This document shows, piece after piece, positions 4,543 to 6,563 of a stretch of 6,563 nt of DNA (positions are counted from its first letter, which is position 1; each line of letters starts with the position of its first letter). The stretch is from an uncultured Eubacterium sp. GTDB lineage: Bacteria; Bacillota; Clostridia; Lachnospirales; Lachnospiraceae. The stretch is taken from positions 1-6,563 of the forward strand of contig CABRZK010000144.1 of NCBI GenBank assembly GCA_902475415.1, written 5' to 3'. The notes beneath the pieces are model-generated. The model saw nothing but the letters and a program-made list of their open reading frames with translations. It did no database searches and had not been told where the DNA came from. Position numbers and translations under genes: made by a program.

Positions 4543-5861
4543 TAGAGAATATCAAAGAAGCCTTTCAGAACCTTCTTTCCAATAAAATGCGTTCCCTGCT
4601 GACTATGCTTGGAATCATCATCGGTATTTCTGCGGTTATCACGATAACCACCATCGGAACATCCATCAAATCAACGTTGAATGCTACATTAAATTCCCTT
4701 GGTGGAAACAGTATCAGTGCCAGTGTGGATGCTATTTATCCGGAAGATGATGCGGACTGGTCAAACTGGGAATATCCGGAGATGACAGCAGATGATTATA
4801 TTACGCAGGATATGCTGGATGAATTACAGGAAACATACCCGGACGAGATCGCAGGTTTTGGTATTTCAGCTTATCTTGGCAGCGGTCAGATTTACAAAAA
4901 CAGTGATAAATATGCGAATGTGGACGCAACAGGAACGACAAAAGAAGAACTGGAGTACATGAAAATTAATATTCTTCGTGGACGTAATCTGACAAAGCAG
5001 GATATGAAAAAGGAGAAGCGTGTATGTGTTGTATCCGATACGATGGCATCCTATTATTTCGGCAGTGAAGATCCTATCGGACAGCAGATCATTTACAGTG
5101 GAAGTGATGGTTATTCTTATGAATTTACAGTAGTAGGTGTGTATGAATATAATGCTGCTATTTTCGGTAAACAGGATACGACGATTCCGGAAAAAGACCG
5201 CAGCACTACCATGTATATCCCTGCTACAACTGCAAATAAATTAAATCATAGTGAAGCGACCAATGGATATACATATATAAGTGTTCTTTTAAAAACAGGT
5301 GCGGATCAAAATCAGGCAGAAACAGATATACAGAGCTTTTTTGCAGACAAATATGCAAAAAATGAAAAATGGCAGGTCACAACATACAATATGTCTTCGG
5401 ATATGGGCGTTATTAATACGGTTATTAATGTAGTAACCGTGGCCATTTCCTTTATCGCGGCTATTTCTCTGATCGTTGGTGGTGTCGGCGTTATGAATAT
5501 TATGCTGGTGTCCATCACCGAGCGAACCAAAGAAATCGGTATCCGAAAAGCATTGGGTGCAAAAAATAAGGCCATTAAGCAGCAGTTTCTGATTGAGTCT
5601 GTGGTACTTTGCCTCGTTGGTGGAATCATTGGAATTTTGATCGGAATCCTGTTCGGATTCATTCTCGGAAAAGTGGCAATGCTTGTCATCAACAGCTACT
5701 ACAGCGATTATGCAGGTTATATTATCATGAATGTACATCCGTCTGTATTAGCGATTGTGCTTTCGGTATGCTTCTCTATGTTGATCGGTGTGTTCTTCGG
5801 ATCTTATCCGGCGAAGAAAGCAGCAAAAATGGAAGTTATTGATGCACTGAGATATGAATAA
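4536..5861 (+). CDS. MacB/YknZ-like ABC transporter permease (FtsX family)
   Basis: This 441-residue membrane protein is the permease, presumed to act as a homodimer with the ATPase. ATG 4536 lies inside the end of the ATPase gene (ATGATATGCTGA context) and has AGGAGG at 4523-4528, seven bases upstream. The topology is that of type VII (MacB) exporters: a first transmembrane helix at about 20-42 (LLTMLGIIIGISAVITI), a large extracytoplasmic MacB_PCD region at about 45-290, then three C-terminal helices at about 297-325, 352-385 and 403-424. The family signature GGVGVMNIMLVSITERTKEI (315-334), followed by GIRKALGA, couples to the ATPase. The C-terminus PAKKAAKMEVIDALRYE is typical. These transporters usually transmit force to extracytoplasmic partners rather than moving substrate through the membrane. 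The protein is intact and of normal length. YknZ-like peptide or antibiotic defence is the likeliest role, by family only. Confidence 0.95.
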   Translation: MLIENIKEAFQNLLSNKMRSLLTMLGIIIGISAVITITTIGTSIKSTLNATLNSLGGNSISASVDAIYPEDDADWSNWEYPEMTADDYITQDMLDELQETYPDEIAGFGISAYLGSGQIYKNSDKYANVDATGTTKEELEYMKINILRGRNLTKQDMKKEKRVCVVSDTMASYYFGSEDPIGQQIIYSGSDGYSYEFTVVGVYEYNAAIFGKQDTTIPEKDRSTTMYIPATTANKLNHSEATNGYTYISVLLKTGADQNQAETDIQSFFADKYAKNEKWQVTTYNMSSDMGVINTVINVVTVAISFIAAISLIVGGVGVMNIMLVSITERTKEIGIRKALGAKNKAIKQQFLIESVVLCLVGGIIGILIGILFGFILGKVAMLVINSYYSDYAGYIIMNVHPSVLAIVLSVCFSMLIGVFFGSYPAKKAAKMEVIDALRYE

Positions 5862-5899
5862 ATTTTTATCGTTAGTGTAAAATAGAAATTAATAAGACG

Positions 5900-5950
5900 T
5901 ACGAAATCGGGTCATCTTGTCCGTCGGGATAAGATGACTCGATTTCTGTA
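5900..5950 (+). terminator. Strong hairpin terminator of the efflux operon
   Basis: The arm 5903-5922 pairs with 5927-5946 over 20 bp, with two G-U pairs (left begins GAAATCGGGTCATC, right ends GATGACTCGATTTC) and a four-base GTCG loop. A further TAC/GTA pairing outside one bulged T extends it to 5900-5950. It lies 38 bp after the permease stop. The downstream run (TCTAGTTTT) is only moderately T-rich, so termination may be incomplete. Confidence 0.7.
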
Positions 5951-5967
5951 TCTAGTTTTGGGAAAGA

Positions 5968-5996
5968 TTGTGCTTTAAATATGAGTGTGATAAGAT
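5968..5996 (+). promoter_or_regulatory. Possible extended -10 promoter for the exonuclease gene
   Basis: TTGTGC (5968-5973) is a weak -35. A 17-bp spacer ends in TGA, giving the TGn extension before TAAGAT (5991-5996), a 4/6 match to the -10. It sits between the terminator hairpin and the gene at 6056, where a promoter is expected. The match is modest and could be chance in AT-rich DNA. Confidence 0.4.
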
Positions 5997-6055
5997 AAAA
6001 ATAATATGCAGCAGATAAGGGATATAAATTTAAGAAAGTTGAGATATTAACATTT

Positions 6056-6563
6056 ATGACCAAGAAAGGAACTCTGATCAACAAATACACACCAAATTAC
6101 GTGGTCTTTGATCTTGAGACAACTGGAATCTCACCGAACTACGATGAAGTGATTGAAATTTCAGCGCTGAAGGTTAAAGGTGGCGAAGTTGTGGATGAAT
6201 TTAATACGCTGGTGAATCCGGGTCGGAAGATTCCATTCGGAGCGACAAAAGTGAATGGAATCACAAATGCGATGGTGGCGGAGGCATCGGTGTTTTCTCA
6301 GGTTCTGGCAGAGTTCCTGAATTTTGCGGAAGGACTTGTTTTAGTAGGACACAATATTGCGCGGTTCGATATGAAGTTCATCTGGCGGGATGCGGAACAG
6401 TATTTTGGTGAAATCCCGCAGAATAATTACGTGGATACGCTGCAGGTGGCACGAAAACATTTGCCGAAGATGGAGCATCATCGTCTGGTGGATCTGGCAG
6501 AGCACTATGGTATTTCTTCTGAGGGTGCGCATCGTGCCCTGAATGACTGTTACATGAACCAGA
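6056..6563 (+). CDS. DEDDh 3'-5' exonuclease, DnaQ/PolC-epsilon type (3' end outside window)
   Basis: The first 169 codons are present and the gene runs off the window without a stop. The protein should remove 3' nucleotides from DNA (or RNA) using two metal ions. The DEDDh active-site residues are all visible: Asp19 and Glu21 in VVFDLETTG, Asp105 in GHNIARFDMKF, then His159 and Asp164 in GAHRALNDCYMNQ. NPGRKIPFGATKVNGIT (54-70) is also the typical PolC/DnaQ epsilon block. ATG 6056 is the only good start: no in-frame ATG lies just upstream, and the next in-frame ATG (codon 73) would remove the catalytic DxE. The ribosome binding site is weak (GAGA at 6041-6044, 11 bases upstream). It stands apart from any polymerase gene here, so it is probably a free-standing exonuclease or the N-terminus of a larger DnaQ-helicase or BRCT-type protein. 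The missing C-terminus would decide. Confidence 0.93.
   Translation, partial: MTKKGTLINKYTPNYVVFDLETTGISPNYDEVIEISALKVKGGEVVDEFNTLVNPGRKIPFGATKVNGITNAMVAEASVFSQVLAEFLNFAEGLVLVGHNIARFDMKFIWRDAEQYFGEIPQNNYVDTLQVARKHLPKMEHHRLVDLAEHYGISSEGAHRALNDCYMNQ

Noticed and set aside
5289..5738. Long minus-strand ORFs opposite the permease
   Set aside because: They are antisense shadows of the FtsX-domain coding sequence; their composition follows the complementary codons and no family motif is visible.
1..6563. CRISPR array, tRNA or rRNA genes, insertion sequences, prophage or toxin-antitoxin modules
   Set aside because: No repeat-spacer pattern, tRNA cloverleaf, transposase, integrase or paired toxin-antitoxin genes were seen on reading both strands.

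Overview
The window looks like chromosomal DNA of an anaerobic Gram-positive member of the Bacillota, most likely class Clostridia and probably a Lachnospiraceae-type gut bacterium. This rests on the moderate-to-low GC content, strong AGGAGG-type ribosome binding sites, the two-subunit class I (Fe-S) fumarase, and a MacAB/YknXYZ-style exporter with no outer-membrane partner. The genus is not determined, and no database search was run. All seven genes read on the + strand.

Layout. (1) 1-333: the C-terminal end of the alpha subunit of a class I Fe-S fumarate (or tartrate-type) hydro-lyase. (2) 380-934: its complete beta subunit. (3) 1006-1488: a YfcE/MJ0936-type metallophosphodiesterase. (4) 1508-1786: a 92-residue unnamed protein whose N-terminal part resembles Nif11-type small proteins. 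(5) 1787-2247: a 461-bp gap holding a very long inverted repeat, then an AT-rich control region with three copies of a 10-bp direct repeat, a perfect 8-bp dyad, a candidate promoter and a second dyad in the leader. (6) 2248-5861: a compact three-gene operon for a HlyD/MacA-like adaptor, an ABC ATPase and a MacB/FtsX-type permease. (7) 5862-6055: a strong hairpin terminator and a possible promoter. (8) 6056 to the window end: a DEDDh 3'-5' exonuclease (DnaQ/PolC-epsilon type), cut off by the edge.

How the genes work together. The two fumarase subunits form one enzyme interconverting fumarate and malate. The phosphodiesterase and small protein follow with short gaps and may share its transcript, although no functional link is visible. 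The adaptor, ATPase and permease should make one exporter of the MacB type, which in Gram-positive bacteria is associated with export of, or protection from, peptides and antibiotics. No two-component system or other regulator lies in the window, so the elaborate upstream region of this operon is probably read by a regulator encoded elsewhere. I found no convincing novel multi-gene system. The most unusual material is the non-coding stretch at 1787-2247 and the small Nif11-like gene just before it.
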